From positions 1-18,158 of the forward strand of contig JAFAEQ010000049.1 in NCBI GenBank assembly GCA_023423935.1: a stretch of 18,158 nucleotides of DNA, in the 5' to 3' direction. Position 1 is the first letter of the stretch; the number at the start of each line of letters is the position of its first letter. The notes under the pieces were generated by a model, which saw nothing but the letters and a program-made list of their open reading frames with translations, was not told the origin of the DNA and did no database searches. This stretch comes from Pseudomonadota bacterium (GTDB lineage: Bacteria; Pseudomonadota; Gammaproteobacteria; Steroidobacterales; Steroidobacteraceae). Positions 1 through 8,537 of the stretch are shown piece by piece. Both the position numbers and the translations under genes were made by a program.

Positions 1-185
1 ATGCCGCGGGAGATCCCGGCCTTCGCCAGGCCTTCGCCGGGATGACGACCAAGAGCAGCACTTAGGACCCAGGATCTAGGCTGTAGGCTCTAGCCAGAAT
101 GCGCGCTGCGCGCGACGGTACCCTCACTGTTTGAAAGCATCGGGCCTAGCGCCTCATGACCTGTGACTGCCGATCAGTAAGTGAT

Positions 186-275
186 GTCACCCCGGCGAAT
201 GCCGGGGCCGGACCCTGTGACCAACGGGAATGCCGCGGGAGATCCCGGCCTTCGCCAGGCCTTCGCCGGGATGAC
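186..275. repeat. REP/BIME-like inverted pair
   Basis: GTCACCCCGGCGAA (186-199) and TTCGCCGGGATGAC (262-275) are inverted copies of one 14-base sequence with one mismatch. Each end also forms its own hairpin: CCCCGGC/GCCGGGG at 190-196/201-207, and ATCCCGGC/GCCGGGAT at 242-249/265-272. GTCATCCCGGCGAA-type sequences are known as abundant dispersed intergenic elements in many proteobacteria, so I read this as a REP-type element pair and not as an operator. Genome-wide copy number cannot be judged here. Confidence 0.6.
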
Positions 276-353
276 GACCAAAAGCAGCACTTAGGACCTA
301 GGATCTAGGCTGTAGGCTCTAGCCAGAATGCGCGCGGCTGCGCTCAGCGTTTA

Positions 354-395
354 AAGGCTCGGGCCTAGCACCTAGCGCCTAGAGCCTAGAGCCTT
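354..395. other. Inverted repeat enclosing four CCTAGNN heptads, just past the glk stop
   Basis: AAGGCTC at 354-360 and GAGCCTT at 389-395 are perfect inverted repeats; the 28 bases between them are almost entirely 7-bp CCTAGNN units. In the glk transcript (minus strand) the stem would begin about 7 nt after the stop codon, and the second arm runs into TTTAAA. It could work as a weak terminator or a 3' mRNA structure. The missing long U-tract makes a classical intrinsic terminator uncertain. Confidence 0.4.
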
Positions 396-401
396 CTTAT
401 C

Positions 402-1394
402 TCATTCCGCCTCCAGCCTTGGACCCGGATCGCTGAAGGAGCGCGCGAGGCCGATGAAGGCTGGCAGTGGTGAAGTGATCAAGTAGACAGGTACGGCTGC
501 GAGATATTCGACGTAGCGGCCTTTGTCCTCGAAGCGGTCGCGGAACGGTGAGGTGGTGAACATGCGACCGAGGTGTTGCACGACGCCGCCGCCGATGTAG
601 AGGCCGCCCACCGCACCGAGCGTGAGCACGAGATTGCCGGCGAGCGTGCCGAAGAGTGCGCAGAACATGCTGACTGCTTCCATGCAGTGCCGGCACGAGC
701 CTTCCTTCGCGCGACGCGTGATCTCCTGCGGCGTGAGTCCTTCCGGGATCGAGCGATCGAGCGCACACAACGCGTCGTAGAGATTGACGAGGCCGGGACC
801 CGAGATCACGCGCTCCGCCGACACATGCGAGAAGCGTTGATGCAGCTGTGCCAGCACCGCCATCTCGCGCTCGTTCATGACGGACAACGTGACGTGCCCG
901 CCCTCGCCCTGAATCGGAATCCAGTGTTCACCGGCAGGAATCAAACCGGACACGCCCAATCCGGTGCCGGGACCGATCAATGCGATCGCGGCATTCGGTA
1001 CCGCACGCCCGCCACCGATGGGCTCGAGCTCGTTCGGGGGCAGGTGTCGCACGGACATCGCAAGCGCCGTGAAGTCGTTGAGGAAGATCAGACGCGACAA
1101 TCCCAGTTGGGCACGCACCCGCGCAGCCGAGAACTGCCACACGTGGTTGGTCATGCGAATGATGTCACCGGTAATCGGGCCTGCGATCGCCACGGCCGCC
1201 TCACGTGGACGATTCGCTCCGGTCGCGCCGACCTGATGCAAATACGCTTCGGTCGCAGAGACGAAATCGGGATAGTCGGCGCATGCGAGGACGATCTCGT
1301 CGCGATGCTGCATGCCCTCGAGCAGCGCGAAGCGCGCATTGGTACCGCCAATATCGGCGATCAGACGCAGTCCCCCGGTCGACTCGGATTTCAT
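402..1394 (-). CDS. glk: Glucokinase (group A, Glk family)
   Basis: Cytoplasmic ATP-dependent kinase converting glucose to glucose-6-phosphate, feeding the neighbouring zwf product. The 330-residue protein has the family's expected length and motifs: phosphate-binding DIGGTNAR (residues 14-21), LNDFTA (105-110) with the probable catalytic Asp107, GPGTGLGV (141-148), the sugar-binding EGGH (164-167) and SGPGLVNLY (198-206). The ATG is preceded by a purine-rich GAGAG stretch about 9 nt upstream. It is the last gene of the minus-strand run zwf-pgl-glk and starts 89 nt after the pgl stop. Repeat DNA follows directly downstream. No truncation or missing motif was seen. Preference for glucose over other hexoses is taken from the family. 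Confidence 0.95.
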   Translation of the reverse strand: MKSESTGGLRLIADIGGTNARFALLEGMQHRDEIVLACADYPDFVSATEAYLHQVGATGANRPREAAVAIAGPITGDIIRMTNHVWQFSAARVRAQLGLSRLIFLNDFTALAMSVRHLPPNELEPIGGGRAVPNAAIALIGPGTGLGVSGLIPAGEHWIPIQGEGGHVTLSVMNEREMAVLAQLHQRFSHVSAERVISGPGLVNLYDALCALDRSIPEGLTPQEITRRAKEGSCRHCMEAVSMFCALFGTLAGNLVLTLGAVGGLYIGGGVVQHLGRMFTTSPFRDRFEDKGRYVEYLAAVPVYLITSPLPAFIGLARSFSDPGPRLEAE

Positions 1395-1483
1395 CGGATT
1401 GTTCTCTCGCTTCTCTTGTCGATACAGCTCGTCGGCCCCGATGCCGATGGAATCAGCTTGGCATGCTCAACGTTGCATCGCGT

Positions 1484-2191
1484 TCAAGCACACCAGTACA
1501 CGTCTACCGGCACCTCTTTCTGATGCAGGACCGCGCGGATCGGAAATTCCGCCGCCGAGCCCACCGCGCGAGCGCGCTGATAGACCTGCCACTTCGTCTC
1601 CCCCTCGATATGCAGAATGATGCGGCGCGCATCCAGGAGCGCCGGGAGGTTCAGACTCAGGCGCGCATGCGGAGCGCTCAGCGCATTGATCGCGACGCAT
1701 CCTGCCGAGGCTCCCGGATCTAACGCCCGTGCCAGCGCCATCGATCCCGGAAACAGGGACGCCGTATGGCCGTCCTCCCCCATACCGAGAACGACGACAT
1801 CGAACGGCCGTGGCACACGGCTCAGCGCGCGCCAGCTCCAGTCAGCGCCTGCTTCAGGCGTCGCTGCCGGGTTCTTCAAGCCAACGAAGTGTGCCGCAGC
1901 GGCCCGATCGATCAGCAGATGCTCACGAATCAGTCGCTCGTTGCTGGTATCGGCGGTGACGTCGACCCAGCGCTCATCCGCCAGCGTGACCCAGGCCTTG
2001 GACCAGTCGAGCGATTCCTTGCGCAGTTGCTCGAACAACTTGAGCGGCGTACGCCCGCCGGAGACCACCAGGCTCGCGATATCGCGAGCACCGATGGCCT
2101 CATCGAGATCGACACGAATCTCTCCCGCGAGCGCATGTGCCAGCGCGACAGGATCGGGAAAGCGATGTTCGTGAACCCAGCGGGCGGGCAT
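1484..2191 (-). CDS. pgl: 6-phosphogluconolactonase (DevB/Pgl type)
   Basis: Hydrolyses 6-phosphogluconolactone, the product of Zwf, to 6-phosphogluconate in the cytoplasm. The 235-residue protein is of normal DevB-type length and carries SGGRTP (44-49), LADERWV (70-76), SNERLIREHLL (83-93) and the signature GMGEDGHTASLFPG (136-149). It sits between zwf (100-nt gap upstream) and glk (89-nt gap downstream) on the same strand, which fits one operon for the oxidative steps of glucose catabolism. The ATG at 2191 has no clear Shine-Dalgarno sequence, so the exact start is less certain than the identity. It belongs to the DevB/glucosamine-6-P-isomerase-like fold and not to the YbhE beta-propeller type. 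Confidence 0.94.
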   Translation of the reverse strand: MPARWVHEHRFPDPVALAHALAGEIRVDLDEAIGARDIASLVVSGGRTPLKLFEQLRKESLDWSKAWVTLADERWVDVTADTSNERLIREHLLIDRAAAAHFVGLKNPAATPEAGADWSWRALSRVPRPFDVVVLGMGEDGHTASLFPGSMALARALDPGASAGCVAINALSAPHARLSLNLPALLDARRIILHIEGETKWQVYQRARAVGSAAEFPIRAVLHQKEVPVDVYWCA

Positions 2192-2291
2192 ATCGGTGCG
2201 CTGTCAGGGGCGATGCGGCTCGGGGAGTCGGGCGCGATCATGCCACATCGACTTCGCATCGACGGACACGCGAGCCGCGCACGACGTCTGC

Positions 2292-3752
<1,461 letters not shown>

Positions 3753-4072
3753 GAAAAACCTGTCAATGCCGGTGCCTGAAGTGAAGCGCGCTAAGGTACA
3801 GCTCGGAGCTGCGCCCCGCAAACCGTCGCCAGCGTACTCAAGGATAGGCGTGGCGGCGCCTGTCGCCGCCGAATTACGCGATTTTCGTGACGACTCGAGA
3901 CGCTATTGCGACGCGACGGCAAGTGGCGAGTAGACGGCTCAACGTCGCCGACGTACGACATTTACCGTAACGGCGCAGCATTTGCGTATTGGGGTGCGCC
4001 GTCCGTATTCCGTCGATGCGGGAGCCGGGTCGACTCTCTACAATCCGGTGAAAACAACGTGGAGATCCGGCC
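3753..4072. promoter_or_regulatory. Divergent zwf/edd control region
   Basis: These 320 bp separate the zwf and edd start codons and should hold both promoters. No convincing gene was found in them. Visible elements are a perfect 7-bp GC-rich stem with a 5-nt loop (GGCGGCG-CCTGT-CGCCGCC, 3852-3870), a small palindrome ACGTC-GCC-GACGT (3942-3954) and TACAAT at 4039-4044, which could be the -10 box of edd although I see no good -35 box for it. I looked for a HexR-type TGTA...TACA operator, the known ED regulator site in many gammaproteobacteria, and did not find one by eye. Confidence 0.5.
4061..4064 (+). promoter_or_regulatory. Shine-Dalgarno sequence supporting a TTG start for edd
   Basis: GGAG lies 8 nt before the TTG at 4073. 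The next in-frame candidate, a GTG at 4079, would be 14 nt away, and the ATG at 4089 is out of frame. This spacing is why TTG is chosen as the edd start. Confidence 0.6.
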
Positions 4073-5893
4073 TTGACAGTGCCTTTGCATGACCGTGTTC
4101 GCACGGTGACGGAACGTATTCGCGAACGTAGCCGCGATCTGCGGCAGGACTATCTGACACGCATGGAGCAGGCCGCCAGCCGCCAATCCACTCGTTCCAG
4201 CCTCTCCTGCACGAACCTTGCGCATGGTTTTGCGGCCTCTGATCCGACCGACAAGGAGGCACTGAAACAACTGCGCTGGCCGAACCTGGCGATCGTCTCC
4301 TCCTATAACGACATGCTCTCGGCCCATCAGCCGCTCGAGCGCTATCCGACATTGCTCAAACTCGCTGCCCGCGAATCCGGTGCGGTCGCGCAGTTCGCAG
4401 GCGGCGTACCTGCAATGTGCGACGGTGTCACGCAAGGTCAGGCGGGCATGGAGCTGTCGCTCTTCAGCCGCGACGTGATTGCGATGTCCACTGCCATCGC
4501 CCTGTCGCACAACATGTTCGATGCGACACTGTGCCTGGGTGTCTGCGACAAGATCGTGCCGGGACTGCTGATGGGCGCCCTGACCTTCGGTCATCTGCCG
4601 ACGATCTTCGTCCCCGCGGGGCCGATGCCATCGGGCATCCCCAACAAGGAAAAGGCACGCATCCGTCAGCTGTTCGCCGAAGGCAAGGTCGGGCGCGACG
4701 CGCTGCTCGAATCCGAAGCCCAGAGCTATCACTCCGCAGGCACCTGCACGTTCTATGGCACGGCCAACAGCAATCAGATGCTGATGGAAGTGATGGGCTT
4801 GCATCTGCCGGGTGCCGCTTTCGTTCCGCCGAATACGCCGTTGCGCGATGCCTTGACGAGCGCGGCAGCGAAACGTGCCGCCAAAATCACAGCACTGGGC
4901 TCTGAATATCTGCCGCTTGCCCGCACGGTCGATGAGCGTTCCATCGTGAATGCCATCGTGGGATTGCTCGCCACAGGCGGCTCGACGAATCACACCCTGC
5001 ATCTGATTGCGATGGCACGCGCCGGCGGCATCGTCATCACGTGGGACGATTTCAGCGAGCTGTCCGATGTGGTTCCTTTGCTTGCACGCATCTACCCGAA
5101 CGGCGGCGCCGATGTGAATCATTTCCACGCTGCCGGCGGCATGGGATTTCTGGTGCGAGAGTTGTTGAGCGCAGGCCTGCTGCTTCCAGACACCGTCACG
5201 GTGATGGGCGCGGGTCTGGAGGCCTATACGAAGGAGCCCTGGCTCTCACCCGACGGCCTCGCATGGCGCGATGCGCCGGCTCAGTCCGGCGATCTCGATG
5301 TGCTGCGTCCGATCAGCAATCCATTCGGCAGCGATGGCGGTCTGAAATTGCTGCAAGGCAATCTCGGTCGTGCGGTGATCAAGACCTCGGCGGTGCAGCC
5401 TCAACATCGCGTCGTCGAAGCCCCGGCGGTCGTTTTCGATGATCAGGAGGACGTGATGAAAGCGTTCAAGGCCGGCACCCTCAATCGCGATTGCGTGGTG
5501 ATCGTGCGCTTCCAGGGACCGAAGGCGAACGGCATGCCGGAACTGCATCAGCTCACCCCTGCAATGACCTCACTCCAGAGCAAGGGATTCAAGGTGGCAC
5601 TCGTCACCGACGGTCGCATGTCAGGCGCATCCGGCGCAGTACCGGCGGCTATTCACGTCACTCCGGAGTGTCTGTCGGGCGGTCCGCTCGGCAAGGTCCA
5701 GAACGGCGACATCGTGACGCTCGACAGCTACACAGGAACGCTGCAGGTCCACGTGCCGGAGGACGTGCTCGCCTCACGTGTCATACCGACGCCCGATCTG
5801 AGCCGCAATGGTTTCGGTGTGGGCCGGGAACTGTTTGCGTCCTTCAGAGCGTCAGCGGGCGACGCGGAACTCGGGGCGATGGCCAGTATGTGA
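4073..5893 (+). CDS. edd: Phosphogluconate dehydratase (Entner-Doudoroff)
   Basis: Dehydrates 6-phosphogluconate to 2-keto-3-deoxy-6-phosphogluconate, the committing ED step. The 606-residue protein aligns from end to end with the E. coli Edd sequence as I remember it, including NLAHGFAA, SYNDMLSAHQP and KTSAVQP. The three cysteines expected to hold the Fe-S cluster in the IlvD/Edd family are present: Cys116 (MCDGVTQG), Cys158 (GVCDK) and Cys225 (GTCTFYG). The start is an uncommon TTG with GGAG 8 nt upstream. Edd is divergent from zwf and stands alone on its strand: the usual partner eda is not next to it, since a convergent gene follows after 70 bp. Distinguished from dihydroxyacid dehydratase (ilvD) by the Edd-specific N-terminus. 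Confidence 0.96.
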   Translation: MTVPLHDRVRTVTERIRERSRDLRQDYLTRMEQAASRQSTRSSLSCTNLAHGFAASDPTDKEALKQLRWPNLAIVSSYNDMLSAHQPLERYPTLLKLAARESGAVAQFAGGVPAMCDGVTQGQAGMELSLFSRDVIAMSTAIALSHNMFDATLCLGVCDKIVPGLLMGALTFGHLPTIFVPAGPMPSGIPNKEKARIRQLFAEGKVGRDALLESEAQSYHSAGTCTFYGTANSNQMLMEVMGLHLPGAAFVPPNTPLRDALTSAAAKRAAKITALGSEYLPLARTVDERSIVNAIVGLLATGGSTNHTLHLIAMARAGGIVITWDDFSELSDVVPLLARIYPNGGADVNHFHAAGGMGFLVRELLSAGLLLPDTVTVMGAGLEAYTKEPWLSPDGLAWRDAPAQSGDLDVLRPISNPFGSDGGLKLLQGNLGRAVIKTSAVQPQHRVVEAPAVVFDDQEDVMKAFKAGTLNRDCVVIVRFQGPKANGMPELHQLTPAMTSLQSKGFKVALVTDGRMSGASGAVPAAIHVTPECLSGGPLGKVQNGDIVTLDSYTGTLQVHVPEDVLASRVIPTPDLSRNGFGVGRELFASFRASAGDAELGAMASM

Positions 5894-5934
5894 GCGGCGG
5901 GGCCGCGCACCCCGAAGCATGGTGTGCGGTTTGG

Positions 5935-5964
5935 GCCGAGCTTCGCGTGGCGCGAGGCTACGGC
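5935..5964. terminator. Possible terminator hairpin between convergent edd and GT genes
   Basis: AGCTTCGCG (5939-5947) pairs with CGCGAGGCT (5951-5959) around a TGG loop with one G-T pair. GCCG (5935-5938) and CGGC (5961-5964) extend the stem past a single bulged A. The hairpin sits in the 70-bp gap between two convergent genes and touches the stop codon of the minus-strand gene. There is no T-run on either side, so its action as an intrinsic terminator is inferred. Confidence 0.4.
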
Positions 5965-8162
5965 TACTTGAGATCGTTGGCGGCGAGCTTTGGTTCGCTC
6001 GGCGGATCAGCCAGCAGGTCCAGCTGAAGCGCGTCCACTGCAGGCTGCAAATCCGGGAAGAGCGATGCCTGCGGTGACTCTTCGGCTGTATTGGCGACAG
6101 CAAGTGATAGCACCGCGTCGATCTTGATGTCCGGCACCGTTGTCGAGAGAGTCTCCAGGGGCTGCTTCTCTGCAGCCAACTTCTCTGCAGCCAACTTCTC
6201 TGCAGCCAACTTCTCGGCAGCCGATTTCTCGGCAGCCGCTTTTTCGGCAGCGAGTTTCTCTGCAGCCAGCTTCTCGGCGAGCTGCTTGGCCTTCGCGGCC
6301 TGCTCCATCGCAGCCTGAGCGGCGGCGAGCTTTTCGGCTGCGGCACGTTCCAGCGCTTCTGCTTCGGCGATCGGATCTGCGGCCGCGAGCAGCGGCTCAA
6401 CGACGAATTCGAGAGGCTTGTCGATTGCGGCGGCGGATTCGAACGTGGTGACGGGCGCGGCGCTTTCCGCGGACTTTTCGATCGGCGCCAACGGTTGGTC
6501 GACCCACTCCAGCGTCGTGACTTCGACGGGCTTCTCGGCCGGCTTCGATACCGCCGCAACAGCGGGCTGCTCGACAGCTTTGACTTCCACGACAGGCGCG
6601 CTGGGCTTTGCTGGCGCAGCGGGGGTTGTCGCATCTGCATGCAACAGTTCCGCTGGGAGCAATTCCTCGCTTTCGTCGGCCACGCCGCGTGCGCGTTCGG
6701 TCATCGCATTCTGGGTCGAGCCTTTCGACTGCGACATATCGGCCTCGAAGATCTCGAGCACATCGCCTTCACGCGGCGGTGGCGCTGCGACCGGCGTCGG
6801 CGCAGGTTCCTCAGGCTTCAGCTTCGTATAAGTGACGGCCGACGCCTTGACCTGCTCTTCGATCGAATCGGGATCGGAGAGCTCCTGCATCGAGACCAGA
6901 TTCGCGGCCTTCTTGTCCTTCACCACGATCTGCATGTCCGAAGGCGGCGCGGGAATCGAGGCATCGATCTCGGGCGTCGGCACATCTTTATCGGCAAGCG
7001 CCTGACGTCCCACCATGTCGAAGTAGAGCTGCAGATATTTCTGCAGCGAGCGGACATACACGAAGTTGTTCAGCGCATGTTTGCGCGCGCCTTGCGCCAT
7101 GAACGCGCGTCGATCGGTCGGGAGCTGCATGATGCGGGTGATTCCGCGAATGAACGCAGTCGGACTGCCGGGCTCGACCGCGACACCGAACTGACCGATC
7201 ACTTCGCCCTGTGCGCCCATGCCCGTCGCAACACACGGCACGCCGCACAACATGGCCATCACGAGCGTGAGCCTTCCGCTGTCGCTGAGCGAGCTCGAGC
7301 ACGCGACATCGCAGGCATTGAAGAACGCGGACATGTCCGACCAGTCTCCGAGCAGGTGCGTGCGCGTTCCGAGCGCACCGCCGCCCACCAGGGCCATCAG
7401 CGGACCATTGCCTTTCTGAACGCCATGACCGGCCAGCAACAGCGACACGTGCGGATTGGTCTTGATCAGCTCGCCCGCGGCACGGACCAGCGTCGGATGA
7501 TCGTGAATCGTCTGGAACGGCGCGACCATGCCGATGACGAAGGCATCGCCACCGATGCCGAGCTGCTCGCGCACTTTCTTGCGTGCAGCAAAGTCCGGCT
7601 TGAAGCGCATCGGATCGACGCCTGGCGGCACGACGGCATGACCGTCCTCCGGAAAACCCGCGCGCCGATGCAGCACCGCGGCGGCTTCCGAGGTGTAGAT
7701 GTGTTTGTCGGCCTTCTTCGAAAACTTCGCCGCCAGCGCGAGCTTCTGGCGATCGATGAACCCGGCTTTGGGCGGCAGCGGCGCCGTATCGCCCGCACTC
7801 CAGACCACTTTCATGGGCCAGTCGCATCGCGAGCGCACGAACAAGGCCAGGAGCTGTGCCGCATGACCCCAGCCCTGGATCACATCGGGCCGGAACTCGC
7901 GCGTGACCCGCAACAACTCGCCCACTGCGCCAAAGCTGAAGCGTCGGCGCGAGAAGGCGATGTCGTGAACAGGAATCCCGTTCTGGCGCAGCACTGCCCC
8001 TGCAGTGAAGCCGGGCGACAGCGTCACGACCTGAGTCTTCACGCGATTCTTGGGCATCCGCGCGAGCAACGGCATGAACAATGATTGCTGCACGGCGCCG
8101 CTCAATCCTGCGGCACTCACTACATGCAATACACGCAGCGGTCTGACGTTTCCTTCAGTCAC
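5964..8162 (-). CDS. GT4-like glycosyltransferase with substituted active site and TolA-like C-terminal tail
   Basis: A 732-residue protein in two parts. Residues 8-390 read as a GT-B, GT4-type glycosyltransferase: N-terminal VLHVVSAAGLSGAVQQSL, PPGVDPMRFKP (179-189), LLLAGHG (241-247), a nucleotide-sugar region ending in MLCGVPCVAT. Where active GT4 enzymes have Arg and Lys (VAR-x4-K type) this protein has Pro215 and His220, and where they have the E-x7-E pair it has Asp294 and Met302. Residues about 400-600 are Pro/Ala/Glu-rich and about 598-666 are AAEKL repeats, probably a long charged helix as in TolA. Family members transfer sugars to envelope polysaccharides; this one may be inactive or use a different mechanism. 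Start taken as GTG 8162 without a clear ribosome site. Convergent with edd; no polysaccharide cluster surrounds it. Confidence 0.75.
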   Translation of the reverse strand: MTEGNVRPLRVLHVVSAAGLSGAVQQSLFMPLLARMPKNRVKTQVVTLSPGFTAGAVLRQNGIPVHDIAFSRRRFSFGAVGELLRVTREFRPDVIQGWGHAAQLLALFVRSRCDWPMKVVWSAGDTAPLPPKAGFIDRQKLALAAKFSKKADKHIYTSEAAAVLHRRAGFPEDGHAVVPPGVDPMRFKPDFAARKKVREQLGIGGDAFVIGMVAPFQTIHDHPTLVRAAGELIKTNPHVSLLLAGHGVQKGNGPLMALVGGGALGTRTHLLGDWSDMSAFFNACDVACSSSLSDSGRLTLVMAMLCGVPCVATGMGAQGEVIGQFGVAVEPGSPTAFIRGITRIMQLPTDRRAFMAQGARKHALNNFVYVRSLQKYLQLYFDMVGRQALADKDVPTPEIDASIPAPPSDMQIVVKDKKAANLVSMQELSDPDSIEEQVKASAVTYTKLKPEEPAPTPVAAPPPREGDVLEIFEADMSQSKGSTQNAMTERARGVADESEELLPAELLHADATTPAAPAKPSAPVVEVKAVEQPAVAAVSKPAEKPVEVTTLEWVDQPLAPIEKSAESAAPVTTFESAAAIDKPLEFVVEPLLAAADPIAEAEALERAAAEKLAAAQAAMEQAAKAKQLAEKLAAEKLAAEKAAAEKSAAEKLAAEKLAAEKLAAEKQPLETLSTTVPDIKIDAVLSLAVANTAEESPQASLFPDLQPAVDALQLDLLADPPSEPKLAANDLK
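6166..6285. repeat. Eight 15-bp tandem repeats inside the GT-like gene
   Basis: Eight consecutive 15-bp units, consensus TTCTCTGCAGCCAAC on the plus strand; the first three (6166-6210) are identical and the others differ by a few bases. On the coding (minus) strand they encode AAEKL-type pentapeptides, residues about 626-665 of the glycosyltransferase-like protein. In-frame, near-identical units suggest recent expansion by slippage or unequal recombination. Confidence 0.9.
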
Positions 8163-8531
8163 GATCGGATCTGGAACAAGCCTCGATGCTCAAAATGTAA
8201 CAGTAGTCCGATTGAGCACGCGCAACCCGCAACAGGAATTGTTAAACCCGCCACACTTCAGCGGTGACAAGAATTGGCAGGTCGCGAATTGGGTCACAGA
8301 GGAAGACGGTGATGGCGGTGATGACGGGACTACGGTGATGCCGGTGATACAGGTGATAACAGTGATTGCGGACTACGGTGAGGGCGGTGATAGCGGTGAT
8401 AGGGTGATGGTCAGTGATACCGGTGATAGCGGTGATGGAAGTGGTCAGAGCGACCTTCCGCCACGGACATCACTCCATCACTGTCATCACTGTCATCACT
8501 GTCATCCCTGTCATCACTCTCTTCACCGTCA
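8163..8531. other. Repeat-rich non-coding stretch with two opposing 9-bp arrays
   Basis: 369 bp between the start of the GT-like gene and the end of the DUF502 gene. Bases 8187-8193 and 8212-8218 form a perfect 7-bp inverted repeat (TGCTCAA/TTGAGCA) upstream of the GT-like gene, possibly part of its promoter or leader. From 8307 to 8438 there are degenerate CGGTGATNN units, and from 8475 into the end of the DUF502 gene (8537) come seven TCATCACTG units, the same motif inverted. A plus-strand open frame crosses the region but looks like an effect of the 9-bp periodicity. Confidence 0.8.
8307..8438 (+). repeat. Degenerate 9-bp tandem array CGGTGATNN
   Basis: About a dozen units in mostly exact 9-bp register, for example CGGTGATGG 8307-8315, CGGTGATGA 8316-8324, CGGTGATGC 8333-8341, CGGTGATAC 8342-8350, CGGTGATAG 8385-8393 and again 8394-8402. 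It is interrupted twice by CGGGACTA/CGGACTA units (8325-8332, 8369-8375), themselves related to each other. The array faces the inverted array at 8475-8537. Confidence 0.85.
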
Positions 8532-8537
8532 TCATAT
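8475..8537 (-). repeat. 9-bp tandem array TCATCACTG, inverse of the upstream array
   Basis: Seven 9-bp units in exact register; 8484-8492 and 8493-8501 are identical, and the outer units have drifted (TCATCCCTG, TCTTCACCG, TCATCATAT). The last unit overlaps the stop codon (8532-8534) of the DUF502 gene. The reverse complement, CAGTGATGA, is the same word family as the array at 8307-8438, so minus-strand RNA could fold the two arrays onto each other. Confidence 0.85.

Larger units (their letters stand above)
1..401. repeat. Non-coding repeat block: 229-bp-period duplication with CTAG heptads and REP-like hairpins
   Basis: No convincing gene lies in these 401 bases. Bases 1-106 recur at 230-335 with only two mismatches that I could count, so this is a tandem duplication of period 229 bp, with the first copy cut by the window edge. 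Each copy starts with a GC-rich hairpin (ATCCCGGC paired with GCCGGGAT, 13-20/36-43 and 242-249/265-272) and continues into five 7-bp units of the form TAGGNNC (63-97 and 292-326). Further units of the form CCTAGNN follow: one at 145-151 in the first copy and four at 364-391 in the second. The block lies directly downstream of glk, whose stop codon is at 402-404. Confidence 0.85.

Noticed and set aside
573..1523. Long plus-strand open frame of 316 codons opposite glk
   Set aside because: Antisense shadow of a well-conserved glk; composition typical of complementary reading in GC-rich DNA.
6091..6318. Plus-strand frame with repeated FSAAN pentapeptides, like a pentapeptide-repeat protein
   Set aside because: It is the antisense reading of the 15-bp repeats that encode AAEKL in the real minus-strand gene; pentapeptide-repeat proteins use A(D/N)LXX with central Leu/Phe, which is not matched.
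6495..8084. Plus-strand open frame of 529 codons opposite the GT-like gene
   Set aside because: Arg/His-rich antisense translation of a gene with clear GT-B motifs.
8307..8537. CRISPR-like repeat array
   Set aside because: The units are contiguous 9-mers without spacers, and no cas genes are nearby.
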